Below the pieces are notes generated by a model. That model did no database searches, was not told where the DNA came from, and was given only the letters and a program-made list of their open reading frames with translations. Of a DNA stretch of 64,000 nucleotides, positions 11,270-22,399 are shown in pieces. The position numbers and the translations under genes were made by a program. The stretch spans positions 1,226,001 through 1,290,000 of the forward strand of contig OW051494.1 in NCBI GenBank assembly GCA_932521035.1. The letters are read 5' to 3'. The stretch's first letter is position 1; each line of letters begins with the position of its first letter. This DNA is from Oscheius dolichura (lineage: Eukaryota > Nematoda > Chromadorea > Rhabditida > Rhabditidae).

Positions 11270-11635
11270 AGTTTACAAGTTTATTCCCATAATCAGCGTA
11301 TATCACGCGAGGAAAACCTCTTGTTCTTTGGTGCTGCGCGAGTTCTTGAACTGCTGCAGCGGGACGGCGAGGTGGTAGGCAGGTACTCTTCCAAGTGGCC
11401 AAGTCGACGGCGAGAGGGTCCGCATCCATAACCGTTGATGTTGTTGCTGCTTCTGTTGGTAGAAGTCGCTGGCCGGCTAGGATGTCGAATCCAGTAGAGC
11501 TCACGGCCTCACGGTGCTCCAGTCCGGCTTGATGCTCGGGATCCTGTCCTTTGTCACGGCTGCACGGCGGCGGATAAAGCAGCAACACGAGTTGAAGTCG
11601 GTAAAAGTCGGCAGCAACCCTCTAATCTCTTTATC
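11270..11635 (-). mobile_element. Possible LTR-retroelement integrase fragment
   Basis: A 117-codon minus-strand frame (11235-11588) contains VDLATW and, 30-40 residues later, RTRGFPRVIYADYGNKLVNF. The second resembles the 'RG.P..IYSDNGTNF' block around the second Asp of DDE integrases of BEL/Pao and related elements. The Asn of DNG is Tyr here, and no flanking polyprotein is present, so it is a decayed piece. It splits the downstream flank of copy A from the upstream flank of copy B, consistent with insertion into a duplicated unit. Could also be chance similarity. Confidence 0.35.
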
Positions 11636-11696
11636 TCCAGTAAAAGGACGCTTCCCCATTGAAGATTGGTAACTTCTCCTCTACGGCTGTGCTTCA

Positions 11697-12389
11697 ATGT
11701 TCTTCCTGCTTCTTCTCCACTTCCTGCCATTCTTCCTTCTACCGTACCTGTTCATCCTGTGCAAGAAGAAGAAGAAGACAAAAGGAGCAGAGTCTTCTCG
11801 AAAGAAGAAGGGAAAGAAGCTGGCTGATTTTCTGTTCAAGAAGAAGAGAAATACAAGAAGAAGAGAAACACAAGATATGGAGAGCAGTTCGTCAACAATT
11901 AGCCTATCATCGATAAGGATGGACCCAGACGCAGAGAAGATTTTCCAAAATATAAAGAGCATTGAACTATACAGAAACAATAGGGTGTTAACGCGTGAGC
12001 GCCTACTGCAGCAGGTCAAAATAGTCTGTGGAGTCTACGATCGCCATAAGTGTACGAATCCGAAGAAGAGTAAAACAACAAAGGAAAAGTGTGAAATCTG
12101 TGCAGCCTTTATGGAATGGGCTGGAGAGCAGTATAGCTATTGTTGCGGCACTAATGAAGATGCTGCGCTATATCCACCTGGGATTCAGGGAAAATTTGAA
12201 GAAGTATTCTACAATTATGCTGGACAACTTCCGATGGTTATTGAGAATACTGACTGGGCAAAGGTTAAGGCAAGAATCGAAGAAGAGATCCGAGTCGAGT
12301 GGAGGACTAAAGAGACGCGGGGACCTCAACGGCAACCGGAAACTGAAGAGGAAAAAAAGAAAATACAGGAGGAAAACATCGTACGATAG
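11697..12389 (+). CDS. Tandem family copy B, 3' end lost at a MITE
   Basis: A 230-codon frame sharing the N-terminus of copy A (MFFLLLLHFLPFFLLPYLF, then Lys run) and the same upstream 25 bp. It has an extra Lys/Arg-rich insertion after the anchor (residues ~27-60). The core is again HKCTNPKK, then CEIC, AAFMEWAGEQ, and YNYAGQ. The frame does not reach the family's SKEGK end or 3' UTR: the stop codon TAG (12387-12389) is part of the 'cgatagtccgatcc' end of MITE copy 6. So it is 3'-truncated and ends on transposon sequence. It may still be expressed. Confidence 0.6.
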   Translation: MFFLLLLHFLPFFLLPYLFILCKKKKKTKGAESSRKKKGKKLADFLFKKKRNTRRRETQDMESSSSTISLSSIRMDPDAEKIFQNIKSIELYRNNRVLTRERLLQQVKIVCGVYDRHKCTNPKKSKTTKEKCEICAAFMEWAGEQYSYCCGTNEDAALYPPGIQGKFEEVFYNYAGQLPMVIENTDWAKVKARIEEEIRVEWRTKETRGPQRQPETEEEKKKIQEENIVR

Positions 12390-12512
12390 TCCGATCCCCT
12401 GCACCCGTAAAGCCTTGGCAGGATTATCATCTTTATTCGATACTGTTACAAAACTCTGTTGCCTTTATATCTTTGTCTTGCCGAGACTTTACGGGGGATC
12501 GGACCATTGAGG
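12383..12512. mobile_element. Foldback MITE copy 6, at a break between copies B and C
   Basis: About 130 bp. Left arm cgatagtccgatcccctgc and a changed core (cccgtaaagccttggcag); right arm gccgagactttacggg joined directly to ggatcggaccattgagg, so about six bases of the arm are deleted. Supplies the stop codon of copy B. Confidence 0.88.
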
Positions 12513-12555
12513 ATCAAGAACTTAGTTTAAACGGCGTGATTTAGGCTTATATACA

Positions 12556-13117
12556 GGAAATTTGGAAGAATTATTGTAACCCCTGCGGTCCTCATCCAAG
12601 CGATTACAATACTCTACAAGTTGATTTTGATAAGTTCCGTAAGATCTATCTGGAACATAGATGTCTTCCTGTGAAGATGGATAAGATGGACGTGGATGTT
12701 TGCCAAGTCTATATCTATTGGATTGGTTTGCGCTACAAGGAAAGTCAAAAGGATAAGGAATACCCGGCTGAAATTAAGAAGAAACTAGAAGAAGAATTGT
12801 ACCATTATGATGGGCCGCTTGCTATCTCGTGCCGGTTTCTGTTGGTGGATAGATGTTGGACGAAGGCAAAAGAGAGGATCAGAAAGGAGCGACTGGCTAA
12901 CGGTGGGACGAATTTGGACAAGAAGCAGAAAGCGGGCGAGGTGCAAGGAAAACAGCAGGATCAGAAGAAGGAGAGCAAAGAAAAGGTCGAGAAGAAGGAA
13001 GATAAGCCGAAAGTGGGGGAGACGAATAAGTCGACGATGGGAGACGAGAAAGACGCCAAGAAGACGGCCACCCCGTCACAGGAAGGGCAGAAGACCACCT
13101 CCAAGGAGGGCAAATAG
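12556..13117 (+). pseudogene. Tandem family copy C, 5' end lost
   Basis: An open frame runs from an acceptor-like tatatacag (ending 12555) through EIWKNYCNPCGPHPSDYNT, KIYLEHRC, VCQVYIYWIG, EYPAEIKKKLEEELYHYDGP and a long Lys/Glu-rich tail to SKEGK and TAG. First in-frame ATG is at 12671. It matches copy A over the middle and C-terminal parts (EIW, IY..H.C, CQVYI, YP..IK...EE..) but has no hydrophobic N-terminus. The first Cys of the CxxC pair is Val here (VDVCQVY). AATAAA at about 13,171. It may be a remnant, or the downstream part of a gene whose first exon I could not find. Confidence 0.55.
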
Positions 13118-13297
13118 GAGACAAGACCAGCAGTCGCCAGAGAAAACCATTATCTTCCCGCCAAATCTAGAAAAATAAAGGATTCTGGCTAGTTTTGTTA
13201 TCTTTCTCAGGAATTAAATAATACAGTAGTGCTACTTGATAAAGGCGAACTTTTCTCTCCATTTTCATTCATTTTTATGTGAGGTTTTCGGGTCCTT

Positions 13298-14550
13298 ATG
13301 GCCTACAGTAACGGAAGACGAAATCTGACGTTGGATGTTGTGGCCATCTTCAAGACAGCCTACATGTATGGCTGTCATTATTACGGCGAGCAGAGTGACT
13401 TCACTAATTGGCTGAAGATGTATTCCTTACGGTATATGTGGTCTGAAGTGGGTTTTTTTCTTCTTATTTAAAATTATTGATATCGAGTTCAGCGAAAGCC
13501 ATATGAACGGGCACTGGATCATGAAAAGTTTACACAGTATGCTATGGCTATTTTGACGGCGGGTTTGGATAATCTTCCGGAGGAGAGAGGAAAATACCAT
13601 CTTGAATACGGGTCACAGCGTCCGAACAAGCTGACTGGACAATTGGATCTGCCGCTGGAGATGACCTATCATGATAATTCTTCAAAAGGCATCTATGAAA
13701 AAGTACGAGGCGATATGAAACAGCGGCAGAGTGGTCAAGAAGTCGAGGTAAGCGGGGCACCTTTTGATTCTGGGTCAGCGGCGCGCGGATTGCATTTTTG
13801 GCTACTGTAACCTCTTCCAGATAGAATTTTTGGTATCATTCTATACTCCAGATTGAAGAGTACCTTCAGGTTTAATCAGAATCCAATTTTATGGTTCCCC
13901 GAGCCTCTGGATGGCACTTTTTGCGACATTCTATAAACATAAGCCAAATCTCGGCCCGTAAAGCATTTTTGTCTTCAAGGAAATGCAAAACTGAGTCCCA
14001 CATAAAAGTGTGGCTACTTCTTCATCCGTAGATCAGAAAAGTATTAAAAATTATATGATAATATGGTTAAAATTGCCGCGGCGCCACCGGAACCGAGAAA
14101 ACCATACATTTGCTTGGTTTTCTCCATTTTTTTCGTATTTTTTTGGAGAACTTTCAATTTATTTATCCATTATTTATTTTTCAGGTTAGCAAGCCACCAA
14201 ATGGCCAAGAAATTGCTGTCCGCCCTGTTTATTCGAGCAAAAGCGACCAGAAGGACCTGAACCCCAAGGATCTAGTCAAGGAAGAGCTTGAAGAAGTCGA
14301 CATTCTCAAGAACAACCTGAAGACGAGCGCGGACCCTCTTGTAGACTCTTCGAAGCGTCGATTCCACCGCGTGGCTATGGATTGGATCTTGGAGAAGGCG
14401 AAGGAATGGATGTCGCCGGTTGTTGAATTGATTCCTGCCCATTCTACCGAGAAATACGTCTTCGTCTCCATTTTTATCCTGTTCGCCATTTATTTTGCTT
14501 TTTATTTGCTACTGGCAGTCGATGAGCCCCTCCCATTGGAAGAATTCTGA
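13298..14550 (+). CDS. Three-exon protein with C-terminal membrane segment, unrecognised
   Basis: Exons 13298-13447, 13493-13747 and 14185-14550 join in phase 0 into 256 residues. Donors GAA|gtgggt and GAG|gtaagc and acceptors gttcag and tttcag are good; introns are 45 and 437 nt. Residues ~226-245 (YVFVSIFILFAIYFAFYLLL) form one membrane segment followed by 11 mostly acidic residues (AVDEPLPLEEF), the shape of a tail-anchored protein. The middle is hydrophilic (QEVEVSKPPNGQEIAVRPVY). I do not recognise it. The first exon start is uncertain: 'ggtccttatggcctacag' matches the flank of the tandem array and the ctacag|T could be a splice acceptor. AATAAA at 14584. Confidence 0.6.
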
Positions 14551-14860
14551 AGAAACATGTAATACAGTAGACAAGAGGGACTTAATAAATTGTTTTAACT
14601 CGGACGAGCTATTATTTTAGGGAATCTTTTCATGAAGTTTTTGTTTATTGTCAAAAACGAGACTATTAAAGCAATCGATATATTGAAATGGCAGGATAAG
14701 AAACCGGGAGGAATGAAAGGAACCGTTCGGCGCGCTTTAGAATTACCGTAAAATTTGAATAGCGGGAAAGAAACAGACAAAGAAAGAACGCACTAAAATG
14801 CTCCTGCTATAAGCTACAGTAACCCGATCGGTTCCTTTGAAACAAGTACATACAAGGAAA

Positions 14861-15679
14861 TTACCAGAATCCGCCTTTCCCGACTTCCGAGCGAATGTGT
14901 TCCATGACATTCTTTCCCTTGAGCCCGCTAAAGTTGTGGGCTTTCTTCATTTTGACCGGAGGAGTGTTCTCCTGCTTGGCAGACGTAGTGGGCGGGTTCC
15001 GCTTCTGAAATACCGTATCCCATTTTCAAAATGTCTGTTCATTCCCTACCTTCTGCTCCTCTTCGTAGGCGTCCATCCTATTTTGCAAGGCTTCAAATTC
15101 TTCCGGGGTGATACGGTACTTTTCACGTTTCTTTTCTTCCTTAGCGGCCTTCTTTTTCCTCATCGTATCGAGCTCTTCCTAGAAATTATGCAATAATTAT
15201 GCAATAATTTTTAAAAAAAAGTTCAGGGATTTGGACTCCCAGAAGGAAATTACTAGGTCAACCGAAGAAGAACCGAATCCGACTGGAAATAGAGAACTGA
15301 TGGAGAGAACAGGCGCGGTGGAGTCATTCCACCCTGATTGAGGCAACAAGGTGGGACCCAAAACTCTGAGCAAACAACAATTTCGCTGGTGATCCTTGAA
15401 TTTTATAGTTGGATGGCCGGAGCAAACTAAAAACCATCCCCCCTGGCCAGAAATAGAGACGCTCTGGTCCATTCCTCACGGAATCGTCAATCGAGTCGAA
15501 GGGGATTTGACATTGAAGCCAAAGTATTGTTTTCGCCAAATTATAGTTACAGTATCCTTTTACAGGAAATAACTTACATCTGTTTTGTTGAAATGCCGGC
15601 AATAGAGACCGTGCTTCTTGGGTTCAATCCCTTTGAAGTCGTCAAAAACGAAGACGGTGGTCGCGGTGGAAGACATCAT
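14861..15679 (-). CDS. Three-exon 124-aa charged protein, unrecognised
   Basis: Minus-strand exons 15578-15679, 15050-15178 and 14861-15004 join in phase 0. The protein starts MMSSTATTVFVFDDFKGIEP, has a Lys/Glu-rich stretch (MRKKKAAKEEKKREKYRITP) likely to be helical or coiled coil, and ends NFSGLKGKNVMEHIRSEVGK plus GGFW. Splice sites are good (GAT|gtaagtt, tttctag|GAA, AAG|gtaggg, tttcag|AAG). The first intron is 399 nt, the second 45. No membrane or signal segment. The C-terminal block reads like a conserved motif but I cannot name a family; a soluble or nuclear role would be a guess. Confidence 0.6.
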
Positions 15680-17177
15680 CGAGGGAGCCGTGGGAGTAGT
15701 GGACGAGCCCATTCTTACGACTATTCGAAGGCTGGAATCAGAAAATTGTTGAGCAGAAAGGGGAGGAGGAAATGGGCTAGTGATAGACTGAGGAAAAATC
15801 CCCGGCCCCGCCCTCCACTGGCCAAGATGCCCAAGACTGTCTGACGGGGAAGACAGGAGGCTATTTTCAATCCTCCCTGTTTACAACAAGCCGGAGAAGA
15901 TGATGTAACTCCCGGGAAGAAAGGTTAGAAGAAAAATATGCAGGAGGCGACTCTCTTTCTCCGGCGGGAGGGACAGTCACAGAAAGGTCACATTACACCG
16001 AGAAGGGGGAATGGTTAGAGCACACAGTACTATTGTTCGAGAAGAAAGAGAAGACCAAGAGTCTGGAGATATTACCCGGGAAAAAGGGTAAAACTTCAAG
16101 ATTTCTCCGAAAAATGGAACGATCCAGTCGTTAGATTACTGGACTCCCCAGCGACTGAATGCCACTTTTTCCCTACTAAAAATGGAATCTCCAACTTCAT
16201 AATTGAGCAGAATGGGGAAATAACTGGGGCACTGATTAATACTAGGGTTAATTGACGGTTAAAAGGGTTATTTGGTTGGAGGTTGACGCCACTTCTGTGG
16301 ATTGTTATGATCTTTCGGCTTGAAGATTTCGCTAGCCTAGCTAGTAAACAAGGTGTTATTCTCATTTAGCGGACTATTTTGTATTTTGAAAGAAATTGTA
16401 TGGATCCGGAGGGGCTTTTCGGACAGTGGTTCCGACTCGAACCTCCCGAGACGGCTGCTCCCAAAATCGGAATATCTCTCTCTCCATCTTGGGGGGTCTT
16501 TAGATCCTGGGCTATTTGATTAGAAGGGAAGTTAGGCACTTTTCCGACAAAAGTACCCGGCTTGTTCCTAGTTTTCTAGGCGAACTATGGCGAAAATAAG
16601 CTAATCAGGTGGGTACTTGGCGGGAGGAAAGAGGGCAGCAGCCTGCGCGACCGGGGCCAAAAGAGTCATATGCAGCTGCAGATAGCGGAGGACAAGACAA
16701 CAAGACGGAAAATTCTAGACTCGCAAACATGTGTGTACCCGGCCAAGTAGCAGAGAGAGGAAGATAGGTTCAAATGCCGATTGATTAGCTTGATCAAGGG
16801 GAGAGAAGAAATGGAGACGGATTTGTCAGCGTTATGACCAAGACAAGAGGAGAAGGGAGAGGCGGTGTAACAATCCATTGTGTCCTGTAATCGAGAGGGA
16901 GCAAAAATATAACATCTTTGAGACGATTTATTACTTGTACTGGGAACTCAAATGGCACCAAATAGTTAATCGGACCAGGGAATTTTTGGAATCTTTAAAC
17001 GCGCCGTAAGAAAATATGAAAAGCTCGAGGGTAATGAACACAAAGTTTCGGAATGAAGAGAAGAAATGAAGGGGTACCTTTACCGGTATGAATTGGGATT
17101 TGGAGGCAATATAACGCGGTAAACGGCAAATGGAATGAAGGAGAACAAATCTCATGGAATACGGCAGAAGGACGGGG
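15680..17177. other. Intergenic, no gene seen
   Basis: G/A-rich sequence between the 5' end of the 124-aa gene and the 3' end of the caspase-like gene. Open frames at 16096-16365, 16666-16878 and 16931-17194 (minus) show no recognisable protein features. No foldback element. Confidence 0.45.
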
Positions 17178-18607
17178 CTACAGGAAGAAGTCATCTTCCA
17201 TTTGGGTGAAGAACTCGGGCGTGGAGACTATGACCGGGTAGCAACCTGGAATGCCTTAGTTATGGTATTTTGTGGGGGAGTCTATCGGGTTCGGTAATAA
17301 AGGGTTACGGTAATAACTAACCAAGTTCCAGTGCAATTGAGGTGAGAGCTTTCCGATACTTCAACTGTACATCTGCCATCAATTGCAAGTAGCCTTCGTC
17401 CAAGTAGTTCAAAGCCTACAAATTTTATAACTCTGTCTGTTTCTAATTCCATAAACATACCGAGATTAAGATGGTCGAAAAGAGGGAGCCTTTATTGGTA
17501 ATATAGGCGGATGTTCCGTCCTCTGCCGAAAACAAAACGCACGTTTCGGAGAGGTCCATGCTCGCCAGATTGGGTCGCGTTCCGCCGTCTGAAAAATATA
17601 AGGTAAAAATGGAAGAGAACCAGGGTGCTGGGGGTTATTTATAGGATAACAACCCGCAAAATAGGACTCACTTCGACAAGAGTCAAAGAAGATAATTTTT
17701 ATCTTCCCGGCCAGATTGGTGGCCTCGATGACGCTGTTGATAAGTTCCTCACTTGCCAGAAACGAGCCCTGCCCGCCTGGAAATTACCATTTCAATTAAA
17801 GGACAAATCAAAATAAACTAACAGACAATTCCCTGCCGCTGTTCGTCCACTGCTCCATGACAGCTCAACCATAAAAAGACGATGGGACCGTCTGTCTTGA
17901 TCTCTTTGATGAAGTCCAGAATTTGCCCAGCAGTCAGCTGGTTTCCCCTTTTCAGGATGTATCCCTTCTGGTCGAAATAGCTCTCGATGCTTTCTTCATT
18001 TTCCTGAAATTGAAAGAAAGATTAATAAATGGATTACGGTAGATTTCTTACCAGGCAAACACTCTTCTCCCACTGGGTTTTGTAACAGATAATATGGAGT
18101 AAATAGCTGCCCCTTTTGGAGAGTTGTTGAGGACGGGAAAATTGGCGGGGAAGGCACTAAATAATAGAAAGGTTTAAGACAAAAGGTGGATAAAGTAACC
18201 TCACGGTCTGTCTGTGTGAGAGAGAGGTGGAAGCCGGCCACATCGGCGCCAAGCCACTTTCTTCTTTTATAATCCCTCACGGGTTGGGACAGTTTCTCCA
18301 GCTCTTCGAGAGTAAGCGGCCGATCCAAGTCCCTCCTTCTTTGAGCCCGCCTTGCATTTTCCTCAAATATAAAATATGTATTGTACTCGGCTTCCTAAAA
18401 ACCTCCCCCAACCGAAAACTTTTGGAACCCTCTGGGACCCGCCAAACTTTCCCTACAGACCATAAACCTTTCTGGGAGGCATAACAAACGTCCCGAAAGA
18501 AAAGTCATCAAACTAACCTCGCGGTAGTTAGCCAGCCACCTCTCAATAGCTTGGCGGATACCACAGCAGCATCCCGTCTGTTCGTCTTCAGACCCCTCAG
18601 CTGTCAT
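17178..18607 (-). CDS. Caspase-like cysteine peptidase (family C14)
   Basis: Minus-strand exons 18518-18607, 18200-18361, 18052-18156, 17823-18003, 17672-17776, 17461-17588, 17322-17415 and 17178-17245 join in phase into 310 residues. Residues ~100-230 follow the caspase fold order: KRGSYLLHIICY (first strand), EESIESYFDQKGYIL, then VFLWLSCHGA carrying the candidate catalytic His and KIIFFDSCRNGG carrying the candidate catalytic Cys, about 50 residues apart. A small-subunit-like part follows (VLFSAEDGTSAYITNKGSLF, CYPVIVST). The His block is SCHG rather than SGHG, and the usual caspase QACRG is DSCRN, closer to paracaspase/metacaspase forms. No CARD or death-fold is obvious in the first ~90 residues. 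An acceptor-like cggtcag touches the ATG, consistent with trans-splicing or an upstream exon. Domain call fairly sure; activity unknown. Confidence 0.72.
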
Positions 18608-21600
18608 CTGACCGTTTTTATCCTCTGTAAAAAGGTTAATCTTTGTTTTTCAAAATACCAAAAACGGTGAGTAATAAAGAAGAAAGAATCTGCTGCGTTA
18701 TGGTCATCCGCTCCCATGGGTTTTGGTGGCGCGCCCGGCAAAAAGAGACGGTTTCACCCCGGTGAGAAATTCGCCCTGATCGTTTTTTTTATTCTTTTTG
18801 ATGTTTATTTAAGGCCCCAGCGAACTGTTCAGCAAATCGTTTAGAAAGATTGAAGAATGGGGAGAACATGAACAGAAGAGCAAAATCAGGCAAAGCCAGG
18901 AATTTTAAAGGAATGGATTCAAATAGGGCGAGATTCCCATTGAATGTGGAGCAAAATACCAGAAGGGGATCCTTGGAAGAGTGAGCTATGATGAGTCCAT
19001 GGCAGTCTCTCCCCCAGATCAATAGATTCCCCGTCCCTCTTTTTTTCGTTGGTCAGACAGTCAACTACGATGATTTACATTACTCAGCCGAAAGTGTCAC
19101 ACAGTCATAAACTGTCATCTTTGGCTGCAGCTGGAGCGAGGAGGCAAGGGGACAAGGGGTCAGACACCCGCGCTGCCCTCGCTTTTACGGTTGTTTATAG
19201 GAAGTTGCGGGGATTCGATGAGGAAAGAACGAAGAGATCAAGGCAGGGGAAAGATAGGCTAGCAGGCAATATAAATCACAGGGCAGCCTGGGGGCTTGTG
19301 AATAAGGAAGAGCGGCAGGGAGACGGGACTGTTCGAAATTCGGCAAATTCGAAAGTGTCGGTCGATATTGTCGAATGGGGAAACATTACCAAATGGATAG
19401 CACAACATCTCGAAGCTGGTGTTTTCCTAGCAAGAGAACGGGGAAACAGGAGACATGAAACAAGGGAGCGGATTGATAAAGGACTGGTGCAAAACTCGGC
19501 TGCCCGGGGACGACAGTGCCCGCCGGCCGCGGAGGGATATGGCTTCCCGCCCATTCGAAGCTCGGTGCAGCGGGCAGACTGCCCTATTACTCATCATTAT
19601 TAGGAAGCGAAAAGCTTTCGAGATAGCAGGAAAAACAGAAGAAACTGTATCCGAGAGAGAAGAAAACATTTGAGACGATTTATTCAGAGAACGCGATAAA
19701 TTCAACAATTTACATTTGATTAATCGTGAAATGAACTGATAATGATAGATCGGGATGACAGAAACTCGTAATGGGGAAAGAAATACTCGTGGGGCGACAA
19801 GTTCCCGATTCCGAAAAGAAAGGAAGATTCTAAAGGCGGCAGTGAGACTAGGATTTGTATGGGGGAAGAGGCACACAACGGAAGAAATACAGACTGGACG
19901 TTACCGGGAGGGGAATGTCCCGGTGGACTGACACGATTCCAAATAATGGCACTTTATTAGAATTTAGCAGCGCGCCATGGCAAATCTGGCGAGTGCACGC
20001 CTGCAAACTCCTGCAATTTTGAAAACTGAATAAACGGCAGGTAACACGGTAAAGAAGGGGTGCAGACCCAGATAGATTGCTCTCCGACACTTTGGAGAAT
20101 CTAAAGTGGGGTCAGTTTCAAAATTCGCCTCCAGGGGACTACCTTCCCTTGTTCTCGGCTTGTAGACAGACTTGGCTGGGCACCAGAAACGTTTAAGACT
20201 ATCTAAACCGTTTTTGGACTCCTTGGTCAATTTTCAGGCTTTTTGGTAAGGGTCTTTCCAGGAGTTGAGTCGTCTGGGTGACATATCCGACAAGATCTTG
20301 AAGCAGTCCCCTATGTTCCCTTTAGAATGTTCCCGTTAATCCCTCACTCCCCGTCCTCTCTTTACAGCTCACAATAGTTCACACACAGAGAACACCCGCC
20401 GTCTCCCCTCCTCCCCCTCGGCTTATTTTATCCCTGTCGCGAAGTTGTCAGCGTCGAGTGAGTTGCCTCTAGGCGGCTTCCTCTTTCTCCCCTCGCCCGG
20501 CTCGGGTCAAGCGATGCGTCGTCTCCCCCTATTTGTTTAGCACACCCTCTCTGACACCTAACTTTTTCCGTGTTCCTTTCCGTTCCTTCTCTGTCCACTG
20601 GCGCTGTCCATCATCGCTTTTTTTCCCCTATTTTCTTCCCATTACCTCAAAATCCGCCTCAATTTTGAAAAAATGCCCGTTTAGCGGGCTTTCTCGTCCT
20701 TTTCTCTGGTTCATTTTTGAAGCTCATTTCCAGGAGAAGAAGTCCGCCTCGTCAATGACTAAACAAGCCCTTTATACGAGAAAAAATGTGTCTTTTCCCT
20801 AGAAAAATGATGATTTTTCGCGATTTTTCCCTTTTCCAGTCACAAAACTGACTCATTGTCCTGTAACGGACACGTTGTCCACAAACAAACCCCCTGCCAT
20901 TTTATTTTTAACCCATGACGTGAAGGGGAGAAATGAATGAAAAATTGAGCTTGATGTTGACTTTTGTCGATAATCTCTTCCCACGGCTGTCTCGTGGAAT
21001 TTAACCCCTGCTAACTGATGGTAATGCCCCTTCCCTGCTTCTCTTCTTTTTAAGCCGTTTTCGGAACTGTTTTTATGGGGCCGAACAACCCCAGTGAAGC
21101 AGACCCCCGCCGGTAACAAACCACAATATTCTCTTATCAGCTTTATAGGGCAGAAGACAGAAAAGTTCTTGAGAGAACACATTGTACTGCACCTTGTACT
21201 GTCTTCTCTTTCTTCCTTATTTTCTTATTTTTCAAAAAGTGTCCTCTTTTAATAGTCTACTGGTACTTTTCTTGTTCCCTTTACGGATGATAGCAAAGAA
21301 AAATGGCCGAAATTTCAATGAACCTTCGTTTCTTGCGTTAGAATTGTTTCCTAAAATAGAAGACTGACGGTGATGAACTGCTCTAGCCGCAAATCTGGTG
21401 ATTCTTTCTTTTCCGGGTGACTAATGACAAGATAAATTGAGTACAGATGCCTATTCCGGTCTCCTTCTCTTCCACCACTCCTCTCCAAACATAACTTCAA
21501 TATCCACTTTTTGTTCCCTGGAATCCTCTGCCATTTCTGGAGCCTTAAAATTTCCCTAGTAAAATTGGGAAATTTCCAGGAGAACGGGGATTTCCCCATC

Positions 21601-22399
21601 TGAAAACCACTTTACCACAATTTGGACCAAAATTTCTTTCCCGCGATGCGTATAGTCCATTTCTAACCTCTGATTTTTCCACTACAGGACCATTAGACAA
21701 TTTGGCGAACAAAGGCTCCTGAATTTTAGAATCAAATCGAGAATCAGGTAAGTTTTGCTCGCTAGATTCCCAAATGGTCCCCAGTGGAAAACCCCTGAGG
21801 TTGGAGACGGACTATAGAAGTCACATTACAAGCAGATCCCAGGGAACCACCCGTCCCAAGAGGTACAGAACAGATTGGTTCATTTATTGGGATTTCTTCT
21901 AGAAATTTCCTTACAAGCTTTAGTTACAGAACTCGCAGGTCCGTCCTGTAGTCTGTTCCTTAGAAGAAAAGCCCCGTTCACACTGTCGCCAGTTCAAAAA
22001 GAAACAGCTGTTTGTTGACCTTCCAGGACACTGTGCTTTCCGCCTTGTCCATCCGCATTCTCCAACATTTTTAGCATAGAGAGAGAGAGAGTGTGATGAC
22101 TTTCCCTCCTCTTTGTTGTTGATTGAATCAGCCTCTCCCTCTTCCTTCCCCCTCCTTCTCCTTCCCCCACCCCGTAGTCCGTACTTTCCCCGGTTGTGTC
22201 CTTTATCAGCAACAGCTGTCCCTCTCTCTCTCTCTGTCCCTGTGTGTCCATTTCTTTCCTCCCGTCTTCTCCTTCTTCTGCCTCGTCACCCATTCCCAAC
22301 TCGTTCTTTAATAGTATTTTTCAGTTTCTCTACTTCTACATATACAGTAATCCAAGAGGGTCTCTCTCTATTTATTTATTCCTGGTCTTCATCGTCTAT
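18608..22399. other. Divergent intergenic region, no gene called
   Basis: Lies between the 5' ends of the caspase-like gene (minus) and the ABCA gene (plus), so it should hold both promoters. The overlapping frames at 19049-19603 (plus) and 19276-19554 / 19427-19876 (minus) compete for the same bases and lack family features. GA/CT tracts occur at 22080-22092 and 22218-22230. An acceptor-like tatatacag near 22346 precedes the ABCA start and could be a trans-splice site. Confidence 0.45.

Noticed and set aside
19049-19603. 184-codon plus-strand frame and overlapping minus-strand frames (19276-19554, 19427-19876)
   Set aside because: Competing frames on both strands, Arg/Gly-rich composition, no domain or splice context; probably open by composition.
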